Shown here in pieces: positions 8,658 through 17,213 of a stretch of DNA of 64,000 bases. Numbering within the stretch: the stretch's first letter is position 1; each line of letters opens with the position of its first letter. The notes under the pieces are model-generated. The model was not told the origin of the DNA, did no database searches, and saw only the letters and a list, made by a program, of their open reading frames with translations. Source of the DNA: Kitasatospora gansuensis (GTDB lineage: Bacteria > Actinomycetota > Actinomycetes > Streptomycetales > Streptomycetaceae); the NCBI RefSeq assembly GCF_014203705.1, contig NZ_JACHJR010000001.1, positions 1,488,001 to 1,552,000 of the forward strand. The letters run 5' to 3'. Made by a program: the position numbers and the translations under genes.

Positions 8658-9833
8658 TCAGCGGTAGGCCGACTCGCCGGTGATGGTTTCGCCGAGGACG
8701 AGGGTGTGGATCTCGGAGGTGCCCTCGTAGGTGAGGACGGACTCGAGGTTGTTGGCGTGCCGGAGGACCGGGTACTCGACGGTGATGCCGTTGGCGCCCA
8801 GGATGGTGCGGGCGGTTCGGGCCACCTCGATGGCGGTGCGGACGTTGTTGAGCTTGCCGAAGCTGATGTGGGCGGGGCCGCACTGGCCGGCGTCCTTGAG
8901 GCGGCCGATGCGGTGGGCCACCAGGTAGGACTTCTCCACTTCGAGCATCATCTCGACCAGCTTCTGCTGCGTCAGCTGGAAGGCGGCGATGGGGCGTTCG
9001 AACTGGATCCGGGTCTTCGCGTAGTCCAACGCGGTGGTGTAGCAGTCCCGGGCCGCGCCGACGGTGCCCCAGAGGATGCCGTACCTGGCCTCGCCGAGGG
9101 AGGAGAGCGGGCCACGCAGGCCCCGCACACCCGGGAGCACCGCGTCGGCGGGCAGGACGACCTCGTCCATCACCAGCTCGCTGGTGACCGAGGCGCGCAG
9201 CGAGAGCTTGCCGTGCACGTCGGTGGCGGAGAAGCCGGGGGTGCCGCGTTCGACCAGGAAGCCGCGGACGCCGTCCTCGGTCTGGGCCCAGATCACCGCG
9301 ACGTCCGAGATCGAGCCGTTGGTGATCCACATCTTGGTGCCGGAGAGCACCCAGTCGGCGCCCTTGCGGCGGGCCCTGGTGCGCATGTTGGCGGGGTCGG
9401 AGCCGAAGTCCGGCTCGGTCAGGCCGAAGCAGCCGATCGCCCGGCCGGCCGCCAGCTCCGGGAGCCAGCGCTGCTTCTGCTCCTCCGAGCCGAAGGCGTG
9501 GATCGACCGCATGGCGAGCGAACCCTGCACCGAGACGAAGCTGCGCAGCCCGGAGTCGGCCGCCTCCAGCTCCATGCAGGCGACGCCGTACTCGACGGCG
9601 GTGGAACCGGCGCAGCCGTAGCCGTCCAGGTGCATGCCCAGCACGCCGAGCTCCCCCAGTTCGGGCGCCAGCTCCTTGGCCGGGAAGACCCCCCGGTCGA
9701 ACCAGTCCCCCACGTACGGCCGGATCTTCTCGTCCGCGAACTTCCGTACGGTGTCCCGGATCAGGCGCTCCTCGTCGGTGAGCAGCTCGCCCACCGCGAG
9801 CAGGTCGGCCGGGTCGGGGCTGGTACGTGCCAT
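8658..9833 (-). CDS. gcdH: Glutaryl-CoA dehydrogenase-like acyl-CoA dehydrogenase
   Basis: 391 aa. ATG 9833 is preceded by GAGGAG (9840-9845). The frame stays open far upstream, but this start matches family length. It is an FAD-dependent acyl-CoA dehydrogenase: substrate/FAD motif CFGLTEPDFGSD (135-146), KMWITNG (167-173), and the C-terminal NNLESVLTYEGTSEIH in which E370 is the expected catalytic base. Placement of that Glu in TYEGT.(D/E)IH is the arrangement of glutaryl-CoA dehydrogenase, which oxidatively decarboxylates glutaryl-CoA from lysine/tryptophan breakdown to crotonyl-CoA. The general family is certain; the glutaryl preference rests on that motif. It is monocistronic, divergent from the GNAT gene, and ends next to the island. 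Confidence 0.85.
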   Translation of the reverse strand: MARTSPDPADLLAVGELLTDEERLIRDTVRKFADEKIRPYVGDWFDRGVFPAKELAPELGELGVLGMHLDGYGCAGSTAVEYGVACMELEAADSGLRSFVSVQGSLAMRSIHAFGSEEQKQRWLPELAAGRAIGCFGLTEPDFGSDPANMRTRARRKGADWVLSGTKMWITNGSISDVAVIWAQTEDGVRGFLVERGTPGFSATDVHGKLSLRASVTSELVMDEVVLPADAVLPGVRGLRGPLSSLGEARYGILWGTVGAARDCYTTALDYAKTRIQFERPIAAFQLTQQKLVEMMLEVEKSYLVAHRIGRLKDAGQCGPAHISFGKLNNVRTAIEVARTARTILGANGITVEYPVLRHANNLESVLTYEGTSEIHTLVLGETITGESAYR

Positions 9834-9956
9834 GTCGGGCTCCTCGGGGCGGGGTGAGGGTGCGAGGGGAGTGGCACGAGTATCGCGTAACACCAGAGCA
9901 ACAGGGACGTGGCAAGGTGCGAGACACCCACCACATTCGAACGGAGCAGCACCGCC

Positions 9957-10490
9957 GTGACCACCTTCACCCGACTGACCGTCACCGATCTCCTCGACCA
10001 CGCCGCCGGGCTGGGCGAGCTGCTGGCCGACGCGGTGGCCGGCGGCGCGTCGGTCGGCTTCCTGGACGGCTTCACCCCGCAGCAGGGCGAGCGGTGGTGG
10101 CGGGGCCTGGTCGAGCCGGTGAAGGGGGGTCAGCTGCTGCTCTGGGCCGCCCTGGACGGCCCCCGGGTGCTCGGCACCGTGCAGCTCCGGCTGACCTCCT
10201 ACCCGAACGGCCGGCACCGCGCGGACCTGGCGAAGCTGCTGGTGCACCGGGACGCCCGGGGCCGGGGTCTGGGGCGTCGGCTCCTGGAACTCGCCGAGCA
10301 GGGGGCCGCCGAGCACGGCGTCACCCTGCTGCTGCTGGACACCCAGACCGACAGCCCGGCCGAGCAGCTCTACCGGGCGGCGGGCTGGACGGCCTTCGGC
10401 ACCGTCCCGGAGCACGCGGCGGACCCGGCCGGGGTGCTGCGGCCGACCACCTTCTTCCACAAGGCCCTGCGCACCGAAGCGACGAAGTGA
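9957..10490 (+). CDS. GNAT-family N-acetyltransferase
   Basis: About 177 aa from GTG 9957 (GGAG about 10 bases upstream). Another GTG at 9909 would add 16 residues with a poorer RBS. The acetyl-CoA pyrophosphate-binding loop is visible as DARGRGLGRRLLELAE in the middle of the protein. The C-terminus has the usual LYRAAGW strand-turn that packs on the cofactor. The substrate cannot be told. The gene is divergent from the glutaryl-CoA dehydrogenase gene, and the small membrane protein gene follows. Confidence 0.85.
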   Translation: MTTFTRLTVTDLLDHAAGLGELLADAVAGGASVGFLDGFTPQQGERWWRGLVEPVKGGQLLLWAALDGPRVLGTVQLRLTSYPNGRHRADLAKLLVHRDARGRGLGRRLLELAEQGAAEHGVTLLLLDTQTDSPAEQLYRAAGWTAFGTVPEHAADPAGVLRPTTFFHKALRTEATK

Positions 10491-10555
10491 CGGCAGATCA
10501 GCCTTGATAGGCTTTTGAACGCGCTCAGAAACTCTGGCCGCACGGGGGTGGGGCT

Positions 10556-10909
10556 GTGCGTTTCCGGATTCTGCTGCTCATCGCGGGCACCGTCGCCGCC
10601 GGGCTCGGCCTGCTCGCCGTGGTCGACGGCGCGGTGGCCGACGTCTTCCGGGACGCGCTCTACACCACGGTGCTGTACCTGCTCGTACTGCTCGCCGCTC
10701 CCCGGGCCAGGCCGACCGCCGCGGCCGGGATCGCGCTCGGGCTGAGCTTCGCGGTCGAGTTCCTCCAGCTCACCCGGATCCCCCCGGCGCTGCGGCTCGT
10801 GCTCGGTTCCACCTTCAACCCGCCCGACCTGCTCTGGTACGCCGTCGGGGCGGCGGCCTGCCTGCTGATCCACCGTCGGCTCCGGCGGCCGGGAACCGGG
10901 TCGGGGTGA
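10556..10909 (+). CDS. DUF2809 family membrane protein
   Basis: 117 aa from GTG 10556 with a G-rich RBS (GGGGTGGGG). There are four hydrophobic segments: residues ~4-24, 35-48, 56-70, 92-106. The block DALYTTVLYLL...ALGLSFAVEFLQL...STFNPPDLLWYAVG matches the conserved lines of DUF2809 (an acidic D before the second helix, a VEFLQL helix and F..PDLL.Y.VG at the end). Members are small four-helix inner membrane proteins of unknown function. The neighbours give no further hint. Confidence 0.75.
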   Translation: MRFRILLLIAGTVAAGLGLLAVVDGAVADVFRDALYTTVLYLLVLLAAPRARPTAAAGIALGLSFAVEFLQLTRIPPALRLVLGSTFNPPDLLWYAVGAAACLLIHRRLRRPGTGSG

Positions 10910-10932
10910 GGCGGCGTCAATTGCTCGCCGGA

Positions 10933-10963
10933 GGCTGCGACCAAAACCCGGGGCCGACCCGTC
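10933..10963 (+). promoter_or_regulatory. Candidate ECF sigma-dependent promoter
   Basis: GGCTGCGACC (10933-10942) and CGTC (10960-10963) are separated by 17 bases. This resembles GC(A/G)ACC...CGTC promoters of actinobacterial ECF sigma factors. It lies about 75 bases before the membrane-protein/sigma-factor pair and would allow autoregulation. Assigned by eye only. Confidence 0.3.
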
Positions 10964-11039
10964 TGGTGGGTTAGAGCCCGCGCAGAGCGGGCCCGCATGG
11001 CCGGCGTGCGGTTGGCACCAACAAGGGACAGCAACCGAA

Positions 11040-11903
11040 ATGAACGAAGAAGACGGGTTCCGACCCAACGAGTTCCACCACACGCTCGACACCGAACTGG
11101 CCGCCCTCACCACCCCGGCGCTGGGTGACCTGGTCGGACAGGCCGCCAAGGGCGGCCGTCGGAAGCGGCGCCTGCGCGCCGCCGGTGCGGCCGTCGGGTC
11201 GGTGACCGCCGTGGCCGCGCTGGCGGTGCTGGTGGGGTCGCTGGGCACCGGCTCGGCGCAGTCGACCGTGGCGGGCCCGGCCACCGGTATCGGGCCCGCC
11301 GCCGCGCCGGCTGCGGTCAGCGCATCGCCGTCCGCCTCCGCCTCCGCCTCGGCGACCCCGACGGCGCAGGCCGACCCCCTGGTCCCGGTCACGGCTTCGA
11401 GCCTGCTCGACGCCGTGGTGAAGTCACTGCCGGCCGGGCTGACCGCCGACACCTTCCGGGCCAATCAGGCGACGGTCCCGATCGTCGACCGCCGCGGCTT
11501 CCCCTCGGTCTTCGCCTTTGTGCACACGCCGGCCGGCACCGGCCGGATCGGCGTCGGTGCCTACCAGACCGATCCCGAGCAGCAGCGCTTCTGCTGGGAC
11601 GGCACCGGGGGCGGCACCACGACCGTCTGCTCCACGTCACCCGCAGGTGACGTGGTCGAGGTCGAGACCAACCCGACCAACTGCATCCAGGCCACCCGGG
11701 TCACGGTGTACCGCCCGCAGAACCTGGCCGTCGCGATCGACATCTCCAGCTGCCTGGGCAAGACGACCGAGCCCGCGGTCCCGGCCCTGACGAAGGAGCA
11801 GGCCGTCGCGCTGGCCAGCAACCCGCTGATCGGCACGACCATGCCGTCCGCCTTCGTCGCGGCCGCCAACGCGAAGTACCCGGCACTGCCCGAAGCGCAG
11901 TAA
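11040..11903 (+). CDS. Membrane-anchored protein, possible anti-sigma-type partner of the ECF sigma factor
   Basis: 287 aa from ATG 11040 (AAGGGA 11 bases upstream). Residues 1-45 are cytoplasmic and basic (GGRRKRRLR). One transmembrane helix follows at ~46-68, then an Ala/Ser/Thr-rich linker and an extracytoplasmic domain with three Cys (in CWDG, TVCS, NCIQ). The layout of short inside, one helix and long outside domain, next to a SigE-family sigma gene, suggests a sensor or regulator of that sigma factor. In most SigE-family loci the partner gene follows the sigma gene; here it precedes it by 73 bases. There is no zinc-binding anti-sigma motif (HxxxCxxC), so the role is an inference. Confidence 0.6.
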   Translation: MNEEDGFRPNEFHHTLDTELAALTTPALGDLVGQAAKGGRRKRRLRAAGAAVGSVTAVAALAVLVGSLGTGSAQSTVAGPATGIGPAAAPAAVSASPSASASASATPTAQADPLVPVTASSLLDAVVKSLPAGLTADTFRANQATVPIVDRRGFPSVFAFVHTPAGTGRIGVGAYQTDPEQQRFCWDGTGGGTTTVCSTSPAGDVVEVETNPTNCIQATRVTVYRPQNLAVAIDISSCLGKTTEPAVPALTKEQAVALASNPLIGTTMPSAFVAAANAKYPALPEAQ

Positions 11904-11916
11904 CACACCTCCGGCC

Positions 11917-11944
11917 GCCGCGGCCCCGTTTCCGGGGCCGCGGC
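11917..11944. terminator. Intercistronic hairpin before the sigma-factor gene
   Basis: A perfect 12-bp stem: left arm 11917-11928 (GCCGCGGCCCCG), TTTC loop, right arm 11933-11944. It lies between the membrane protein stop and the sigma-factor start, so it is a partial terminator or attenuator that could lower sigma-factor expression relative to its upstream partner. Confidence 0.6.
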
Positions 11945-11976
11945 TCTCCCCTTGACCCCACGAGATCCGGAGCCCG

Positions 11977-12477
11977 ATGGTGCGCACCGAAGCCGAGTTC
12001 ATAGCCTTTGCCGAGGCCAACGTCACCCGCCTGCGGCAGACCGCCTACCTGATGTGCCGGGACTGGCACCTCGCCCAGGACCTGACCCAGGGCACCCTCA
12101 CCAAGATGTACGTGGTCTGGAACCGGCTCGCCCGCCAGAGCGCCGACCCGTTCAGCTACGCCCGCAAGGTGCTGCTGAACACCCTGCTCGACCACAAGCG
12201 GCTGCGCAGCAGCGGCGAACTGACGGTGGACCAGCTGCCGGACCGGCCGGACCCGAGCGACCCGACGGCCGAGCGGCTCACCCTGCTGAACGCGCTGGCG
12301 CTGCTGCCCAAGCGCGATCGGGCGATCGTGCTGCTGCGCTACTGGGAGGACCAGAGCGTGGAGCAGACCGCCGAGATCCTCGGGGTGAGCACCGCCGTGG
12401 TGAAGTCCCAGAGCATGCGCGCGCTGGCCGTGCTGCGCACGCACCTGGGCGCGGACCGCGAGGCGCTGTTCGGCTGA
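11977..12477 (+). CDS. SigE-family ECF RNA polymerase sigma factor
   Basis: 166 aa from ATG 11977. Region 2 is visible as the DWHLAQDLTQGTLTKMYVVW block (~residues 30-49). Region 4 is the C-terminal helix-turn-helix LPKRDRAIVLLRYWEDQSVEQTAEILG followed by the recognition helix VSTAVVKSQSMRALAVLR. Length and lack of extra domains match the SigE family (TIGR02983-like) common in Streptomyces. The likely partner is the membrane protein encoded just upstream; a small secreted protein gene follows. Confidence 0.9.
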   Translation: MVRTEAEFIAFAEANVTRLRQTAYLMCRDWHLAQDLTQGTLTKMYVVWNRLARQSADPFSYARKVLLNTLLDHKRLRSSGELTVDQLPDRPDPSDPTAERLTLLNALALLPKRDRAIVLLRYWEDQSVEQTAEILGVSTAVVKSQSMRALAVLRTHLGADREALFG

Positions 12478-12528
12478 GCCGGGGCAGCCGACCGTAACCC
12501 CCGGCCCCCTGCGGCGGTTGGGCCGGTC

Positions 12529-12717
12529 ATGCGTACCGTGCTCCGAATCGCCGCCACCGCCGCCCTGCTGGTCATGGCCGCCGCCGTACCCGCCCAGGCT
12601 CAGGCCGTCCCGTCCGCCGACGGGCACAGCATCCCCGTGGGCGCCATCAGCGACCTGGGCAGCGTGTTGACCCTCGCGGACGTGGGCTACGACTTCGCCA
12701 CGCTGCTGGGCCAGTAA
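12529..12717 (+). CDS. Small secreted protein
   Basis: 62 aa from ATG 12529, 51 bases after the sigma factor stop. A textbook signal peptide (MRTVLRIAATAALLVMAAAV, then PAQAQA) leaves a mature peptide of about 36 residues (VPSADGHSIPVG...). The mature part has no Cys and no family I recognise. RBS is weak. Position suggests it may belong to the sigma factor's regulon or operon. It could also be spurious, though the signal sequence argues for a real gene. Confidence 0.5.
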   Translation: MRTVLRIAATAALLVMAAAVPAQAQAVPSADGHSIPVGAISDLGSVLTLADVGYDFATLLGQ

Positions 12718-12771
12718 CCCGGAAATACCTGGGACGTCCGCGCGGCTGGCAGAGGCAGGAGGTGCAAGGTC

Positions 12772-14157
12772 ATGCAGGAGTACCGGATCGAGCACGACTC
12801 GATGGGCGAGGTGCGGGTGCCCGCGTCCGCCAAGTGGCAGGCGCAGACCCAGCGGGCGGTGGAGAACTTCCCGGTGTCGGGCCAGCGGCTGGAGCGGGCG
12901 CACATCGCGGCGCTGGCCCGGATCAAGGCGGCGGCGGCCCGGGTGAACGCCGAGCTGGGCGTACTGGACGCGGAGACCGCCGAGGCGATCGTGGCGGCCG
13001 CCGAGGAGGTGGCCGAGGGGCGGTGGGACGACCAGTTCCCGGTGGACGTGTTCCAGACCGGTTCTGGCACCTCGTCCAACATGAACGCCAACGAGGTGAT
13101 CGCCACCCTGGCGACCGAGCGGCTGGGCCGCCCGGTGCACCCGAACGACCAGGTGAACGCGAGCCAGTCCTCGAACGACGTCTTCCCGTCCTCGATCCAC
13201 ATCGCGGCCACCGCCGCCGTCACCGGTGAGCTGATCCCGGCGCTGGAGCACCTGGCGGCGGCCCTGGAGCGCAAGGCCGAGAGCTTCGCCGAGGTGGTGA
13301 AGTCGGGGCGGACGCACCTGATGGACGCCACCCCGGTCACCCTCGGCCAGGAGTTCGGCGGCTACGCGGCCCAGGTCAGGTACGGCGTCGAGCGGCTGCG
13401 CGCCACGCTGCCCCGGGTGGCCGAACTGCCGCTCGGCGGCACGGCGGTGGGCACCGGCATCAACACCCCGCCCGGCTTCTCGGCCGCCGTGATCGCCGCG
13501 GTGGCCAGGAGCACCGGGCTGCCGCTGACCGAGGCCCGGGACCACTTCGAGGCGCAGGGGGCCAGGGACGGCCTGGTCGAGCTGAGCGGGCAGCTGCGTA
13601 CCGTGGCGGTCGGCTTCACCAAGATCGCGAACGATCTGCGCTGGATGGGCTCGGGCCCGCGCACCGGCCTGGGCGAGCTCAACCTGCCGGACCTGCAGCC
13701 CGGTTCCTCGATCATGCCCGGCAAGGTCAACCCGGTGCTGCCCGAGGTGGTGCTGATGGTGGCCGCCCAGGTGATCGGCAACGACGGCACCGTCACGGTG
13801 GCCGGCGCCAGTGGCAACTTCGAGCTGAACGTGATGCTGCCGGTGATCGCCCGCAACGTGCTGGAGTCGGTCCGGCTGCTCGCCAACAGCGCCCGCCTGC
13901 TGGCCGACCGGACGGTGGACGGCCTGACCGCCAACGTCGAACGGGCCCGCGAGTACGCCGAGTCCTCCCCCTCGGTGGTCACCCCGCTGAACCGCTACCT
14001 CGGGTACGAGGAGGCCGCCAAGGTCGCCAAGCAGGCGGTCGCCGAGCGGAAGACGATCCGTCAGGTGGTCGAGGAGCGCGGCTACGTCGGGGCCGGGAAA
14101 CTGACGGAGGCACAGCTCGACCAGGCGCTGGACGTGCTGCGGATGACCCACCCCTGA
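12772..14157 (+). CDS. fumC: Fumarate hydratase class II
   Basis: 461 aa from ATG 12772 with AGGAGGT eight bases upstream. Catalyses reversible hydration of fumarate to malate in the TCA cycle; the fold is the homotetrameric aspartase/fumarase superfamily. Visible signatures: [14 protein letters not shown] in the N-terminal third, [17 protein letters not shown] in the middle, and [11 protein letters not shown] (residues 311-321), the mobile loop with the catalytic Ser. Length equals that of class II enzymes. Aspartase is the nearest alternative; the full set of motifs and end sequence favour FumC. Confidence 0.92.
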   Translation: MQEYRIEHDSMGEVRVPASAKWQAQTQRAVENFPVSGQRLERAHIAALARIKAAAARVNAELGVLDAETAEAIVAAAEEVAEGRWDDQFPVDVFQTGSGTSSNMNANEVIATLATERLGRPVHPNDQVNASQSSNDVFPSSIHIAATAAVTGELIPALEHLAAALERKAESFAEVVKSGRTHLMDATPVTLGQEFGGYAAQVRYGVERLRATLPRVAELPLGGTAVGTGINTPPGFSAAVIAAVARSTGLPLTEARDHFEAQGARDGLVELSGQLRTVAVGFTKIANDLRWMGSGPRTGLGELNLPDLQPGSSIMPGKVNPVLPEVVLMVAAQVIGNDGTVTVAGASGNFELNVMLPVIARNVLESVRLLANSARLLADRTVDGLTANVERAREYAESSPSVVTPLNRYLGYEEAAKVAKQAVAERKTIRQVVEERGYVGAGKLTEAQLDQALDVLRMTHP

Positions 14158-14232
14158 AACGCACTGGATGACCCGCCCCTGAAACGCACCGATGGCGCGG
14201 ACCTCCCGGTCCGCGCCACCCGCGCAGATACT

Positions 14233-14706
14233 TCACCCTCCGGCGGCCGTACCTCCGGATCCGCTCCGGCGCATGCCCCGCCCGGTCAGACCTGCCGCCA
14301 TCCCGACGGCCGCCATCCCGAGGCAGAACATGAGCCCGCCGGTGATCACATTGGTGAGAATGGTCCGCCGGACCGCGTCCGGACCGGAAACCAACCAGGG
14401 CGCCATGATCGTCCAGGCACCGATCAGGGTGGCGGCCCAGGCACGCGCGTGAGTGCGCTCGTACGCCGAACCGTAGCCCGCCATCAGTACCGTGAAGGCC
14501 AGCCCGAGGATCAGGTTGTTGACCGTCAGCCCGGAGGTGCCGGAGAACCCGATCACCCAGGGCGACACCGCCAGGAACAGACCCGCCAGCATGGCCAGTG
14601 CCTCGACCGCTTGCGCCCGGGGAGTCGACACCACCCGCTCGTACTGCTCACGCATCTCCAGGATGTCCGGATGGTGCTCCATGCTCATCGGAAGCTGGGT
14701 TGACAC
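14233..14706 (-). CDS. SPW-repeat membrane protein
   Basis: 157 aa. I chose GTG 14706, placed eight bases after GAGGAGG; an upstream in-frame GTG at 14730 would put that RBS inside the gene. Four membrane helices carry two copies of the SPW-type line: LAVSPWVIGFSG in the first pair and TIMAPWLVSG in the second. These are the hallmark of the SPW family (PF03779). The N-terminus is hydrophilic and Met/His/Glu-rich. Function of the family is unknown. Confidence 0.85.
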   Translation of the reverse strand: MSTQLPMSMEHHPDILEMREQYERVVSTPRAQAVEALAMLAGLFLAVSPWVIGFSGTSGLTVNNLILGLAFTVLMAGYGSAYERTHARAWAATLIGAWTIMAPWLVSGPDAVRRTILTNVITGGLMFCLGMAAVGMAAGLTGRGMRRSGSGGTAAGG

Positions 14707-14802
14707 CAGGACCACCTCCTCAGTCGGCACTTGGCACGCGCATGCTCACTACCCAGTCTGCGGCAGAAATAACAGTTTGTCCGGATTTGCCCAAGGGCGG
14801 GT

Positions 14803-15792
14803 TCACCCCCAGAAGGACTCCACCGCGGCCGCCTCCGCCGCCCACAGTCCCTCGGGCACCGCCCCGAACGGCTCGACCACCACCCGGCCGCCGTCCCGGC
14901 GCCAGCTGCCGAGCACCCGCCCGTCCACCAGCAGCGCGGGCCGGACCACCCCGCCGCCCGCGTTGATCCGCTTCGCGTACCGCTGATCCAGCATCAGACC
15001 CCGGTCGCGGTAGCCGAGCAGGAAGTTGTCGTACGCGCCGAGCAGCCGGACCAGCGGCTCCCCCTCCTCCGGCGGCTCCCCGAGTGCGAACAGCCCGCCC
15101 CCGACCTCGGGCAGCCCGGCGAAGGCCCGGCGGGCGACCGTCAGGGTCAGCCCGGACCAGGCCGCGAAGTCCGCCGGTCCGGCCGGGCCGAACGCCGTGA
15201 CGTACCGGGCGGCCAGCTCCGCCGCCACCTCGGCCGGGTCGGCCTCCTCCCCCGCCGGCAGCAGCCGGTACCCGGGCTCGCGCGGCGCCACCTCCGCACC
15301 CCGGCAGAGCAGTCCGAGCCCCGCCGCGTACGCCGTCAGGTGCGCCGGAGCCTGGCCGGTCGGCTCGACCCCGACCCCGCGCTCGTTCAGCCGGGCCACC
15401 AGCTCGGCCCGGGACAGCGGCTGGGTCAGCACCTCGGGCAGGGCGGCGAGCGCCCGCCCCAGCAGCGCCTCCGTCAGCCCGAGCTCCCGCCGCCTGCGGG
15501 CGCCCGCCGCGACGTTGCGCGCTCCGAACAGGGCCAGCAGCGGGCGGAGTTGATCCGTCGGCACCAGGTGCAGGGTGCCGCGCATCAGCCAGCTGCTCAC
15601 CACCTCGCCGGCCTGGTACACCCGTTGCACCGCCGCCGCCTCGGCCAGCCCGCGCGCCCGCAGGCCGAGCCGGGCGGCGGCCGCGTCCTGCGCCTGGATG
15701 CCGGGGGCGCGGGCGGCGATCGCCGCCACCGTGCCTGCCCCGGAGGGGAACTGACTGTGCATCCGCCACCGCAGCAGCTGGTCCTCGTTCAC
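14803..15792 (-). CDS. AlkZ-like winged-helix DNA glycosylase family protein (HTH_42)
   Basis: About 329 aa from GTG 15792; a longer frame to 15858 would overlap the divergent gene. It belongs to the PF06224 winged-helix family (AlkZ/YcaQ), monofunctional DNA glycosylases that unhook alkylated or cross-linked bases. Support: GIQAQDAAAARLGL near residues 31-44 supplies Q33-A-Q35, matching the Gln-x-Gln catalytic motif of AlkZ-type enzymes rather than the Gln-x-Asp of YcaQ. SWLMRGTLHLV is the conserved winged-helix line. The C-terminal DNFLLGYRDR...DGRVLGSWRRDG lines are typical of the family. It has no biosynthetic cluster next to it, so a general repair role is more likely than self-resistance. 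Confidence 0.8.
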   Translation of the reverse strand: MNEDQLLRWRMHSQFPSGAGTVAAIAARAPGIQAQDAAAARLGLRARGLAEAAAVQRVYQAGEVVSSWLMRGTLHLVPTDQLRPLLALFGARNVAAGARRRRELGLTEALLGRALAALPEVLTQPLSRAELVARLNERGVGVEPTGQAPAHLTAYAAGLGLLCRGAEVAPREPGYRLLPAGEEADPAEVAAELAARYVTAFGPAGPADFAAWSGLTLTVARRAFAGLPEVGGGLFALGEPPEEGEPLVRLLGAYDNFLLGYRDRGLMLDQRYAKRINAGGGVVRPALLVDGRVLGSWRRDGGRVVVEPFGAVPEGLWAAEAAAVESFWG

Positions 15793-15839
15793 CCCCGTAT
15801 TCTGCTCCGGACGACCGCTGTCGGACCGGAGGGGGAGCC

Positions 15840-17099
15840 GTGTTCGCGGATGCCGCACAAGTGAACGTGCTGCGGGACAACGGGCGGTGGACGCTGACCG
15901 CGCCGCGCCGCACGCTGTCCCGGCCCGCCGTCTGGGGCGACCGGGTGTACGTGCTGGTCGACGGCCACGCGGCCGCGCTCGACCGGGCCGACGGCTCGGT
16001 GCTCTGGCGGAGCCCGCACCGGGTCGGCGGCGAACTCGAGTCCCGGCAGATGGAGTTCACCGCAACCGGGGGCCACCTCGTGGTGCCGAGTGACCGACTG
16101 ACCGGGACGGCCGAGAAGGCCGGGCTGAGCGTGCTGGACGCCGGGTCCGGCGCCCTGTGCTGGCAGTCCGACGCCGGCCCGCTCGCCGCGTACCACACCG
16201 ACCGGCGCACCCTGGTGACCGTGCACCGCACCGGGATCCGACCGTGCCGAATCACCGCCCTCGACCTCGCCACCGGCACCCGGCTGTGGCAGCGCGAGGT
16301 CCGTTCGCTGGGCACTGCCGTGCTGGCGGCCGGGCGGCTGATCACCTTCGGCGAGGACGAGCAGGGCTATGGAACCGTCGCCCTCGACCTCCGGTCCGGC
16401 GCCGAGCGCTGGCGTGACACGCACTTCACCACCATGCTTGCGGTGCCCCCGGCCGGCGGAGCACCCCACCCTCCGCAGCTGCTGGCCTGGAACTGGATCG
16501 AAGGCCACATGCGCTGGCTGTCCCTCAAGACCGGCCGTGAGACGGGAGCGTTCGAGGTCACCCGCCAGATCTACCGAGCCCAGATGACCAACGGCAGCCG
16601 GAACATCTGGGTCAGGGACAAGAGCCGCCGCGTGCACCGCTACGACACCGCCGCCCCGGCGGACGGACCGTCACACACCTTCCACCCGTTGCGGCGCGGG
16701 CTCATGCAGTACCGGGAGCTGGCCGCCCCCGGGGACGGCTGGCTCTACGCGATCGACCGCGCCCGCCACCTGCTCGCCGCCCCAATCGGCCCCGGTGGCC
16801 GACACTTACTGCCCCGGCTCCGCTGGCCGGCATCCGTCCCCCGGCGTACCCGCCGGATGGGCTACAGCGGCGTCCTGACCGCAGGCCCCGGCCAGGTCTA
16901 CGTGGTGCCCCAGGCCAGCGTGGCGGATCACCGCGTGGTGGCCCTGCGCGACGGTGGTGTGCTGTGGCGGTTGCCGCACGACTACTCCGACCTCCGGCCC
17001 GTCCCCACCGGCGACGGGGTCCTGCTGACCGGCCACGGCCCGGAGCGCGACCGCCTCCGGCTGGTCGACGCCGACACCGGAGCCGCCGCGGACGCGTGA
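15840..17099 (+). CDS. PQQ-like beta-propeller repeat protein (copy 1)
   Basis: 419 aa from GTG 15840, with GGAGGGGGAG just upstream. Its start aligns with copy 2 (VFADAAQVNVL versus VVADAIPVRVQ), which supports both starts. It is built of repeated ~40-residue blades: W-T-L-..., VYVLVDGHAAALDRADGSVLWRSPHR, LDAGSGALCWQSDAG, LDLATGTRLWQRE. These are the A-x-D-..G...W pattern of PQQ/quinoprotein-type propellers. No signal peptide and no catalytic quinoprotein residues were seen, so it is probably a cytoplasmic binding scaffold. It forms a tandem pair with the next gene. Confidence 0.8.
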   Translation: MFADAAQVNVLRDNGRWTLTAPRRTLSRPAVWGDRVYVLVDGHAAALDRADGSVLWRSPHRVGGELESRQMEFTATGGHLVVPSDRLTGTAEKAGLSVLDAGSGALCWQSDAGPLAAYHTDRRTLVTVHRTGIRPCRITALDLATGTRLWQREVRSLGTAVLAAGRLITFGEDEQGYGTVALDLRSGAERWRDTHFTTMLAVPPAGGAPHPPQLLAWNWIEGHMRWLSLKTGRETGAFEVTRQIYRAQMTNGSRNIWVRDKSRRVHRYDTAAPADGPSHTFHPLRRGLMQYRELAAPGDGWLYAIDRARHLLAAPIGPGGRHLLPRLRWPASVPRRTRRMGYSGVLTAGPGQVYVVPQASVADHRVVALRDGGVLWRLPHDYSDLRPVPTGDGVLLTGHGPERDRLRLVDADTGAAADA

Positions 17100-17130
17100 T
17101 CCGTGTCTCCACCCGGTGCGCCGGCGTTGC

Positions 17131-17150
17131 CCGTGAAACTCGTTGCCCAG
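17131..17150. promoter_or_regulatory. Decayed copy of the PadR operator inside the duplication junction
   Basis: CCGTGAAACTCGTTGCCCAG differs from the 18547-18566 operator only at its ends: the core GTGAAACTCGTTGC versus ATGAAACTCGTTGC is almost intact, but outer symmetry is lost. It lies 32 bases after the stop of copy 1, at the same place as the true operator after copy 2. This marks it as part of the duplicated segment. Confidence 0.5.
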
Positions 17151-17213
17151 CAGGATGGCCGGCAGGCGCGGGGGCACGCGGTTCCCGCTCGGCTGCCAGA
17201 TGAGGAGGAACCC

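Noticed and set aside
8466..8667. Short frames after the ISL3-like relic
   Set aside because: No RBS, no family resemblance, Arg/Ser-rich; probably non-coding.
9834..10460. Long minus-strand extension of the acyl-CoA dehydrogenase frame up to 10460
   Set aside because: It overlaps the GNAT gene on the other strand, has no RBS, and the 9833 ATG follows a perfect GAGGAG and matches the family length.
11701..14151. 816-codon open frame antisense to fumC
   Set aside because: Composition-driven shadow: Gly/His/Arg-rich product without motifs, opposite a clearly functional fumarase.
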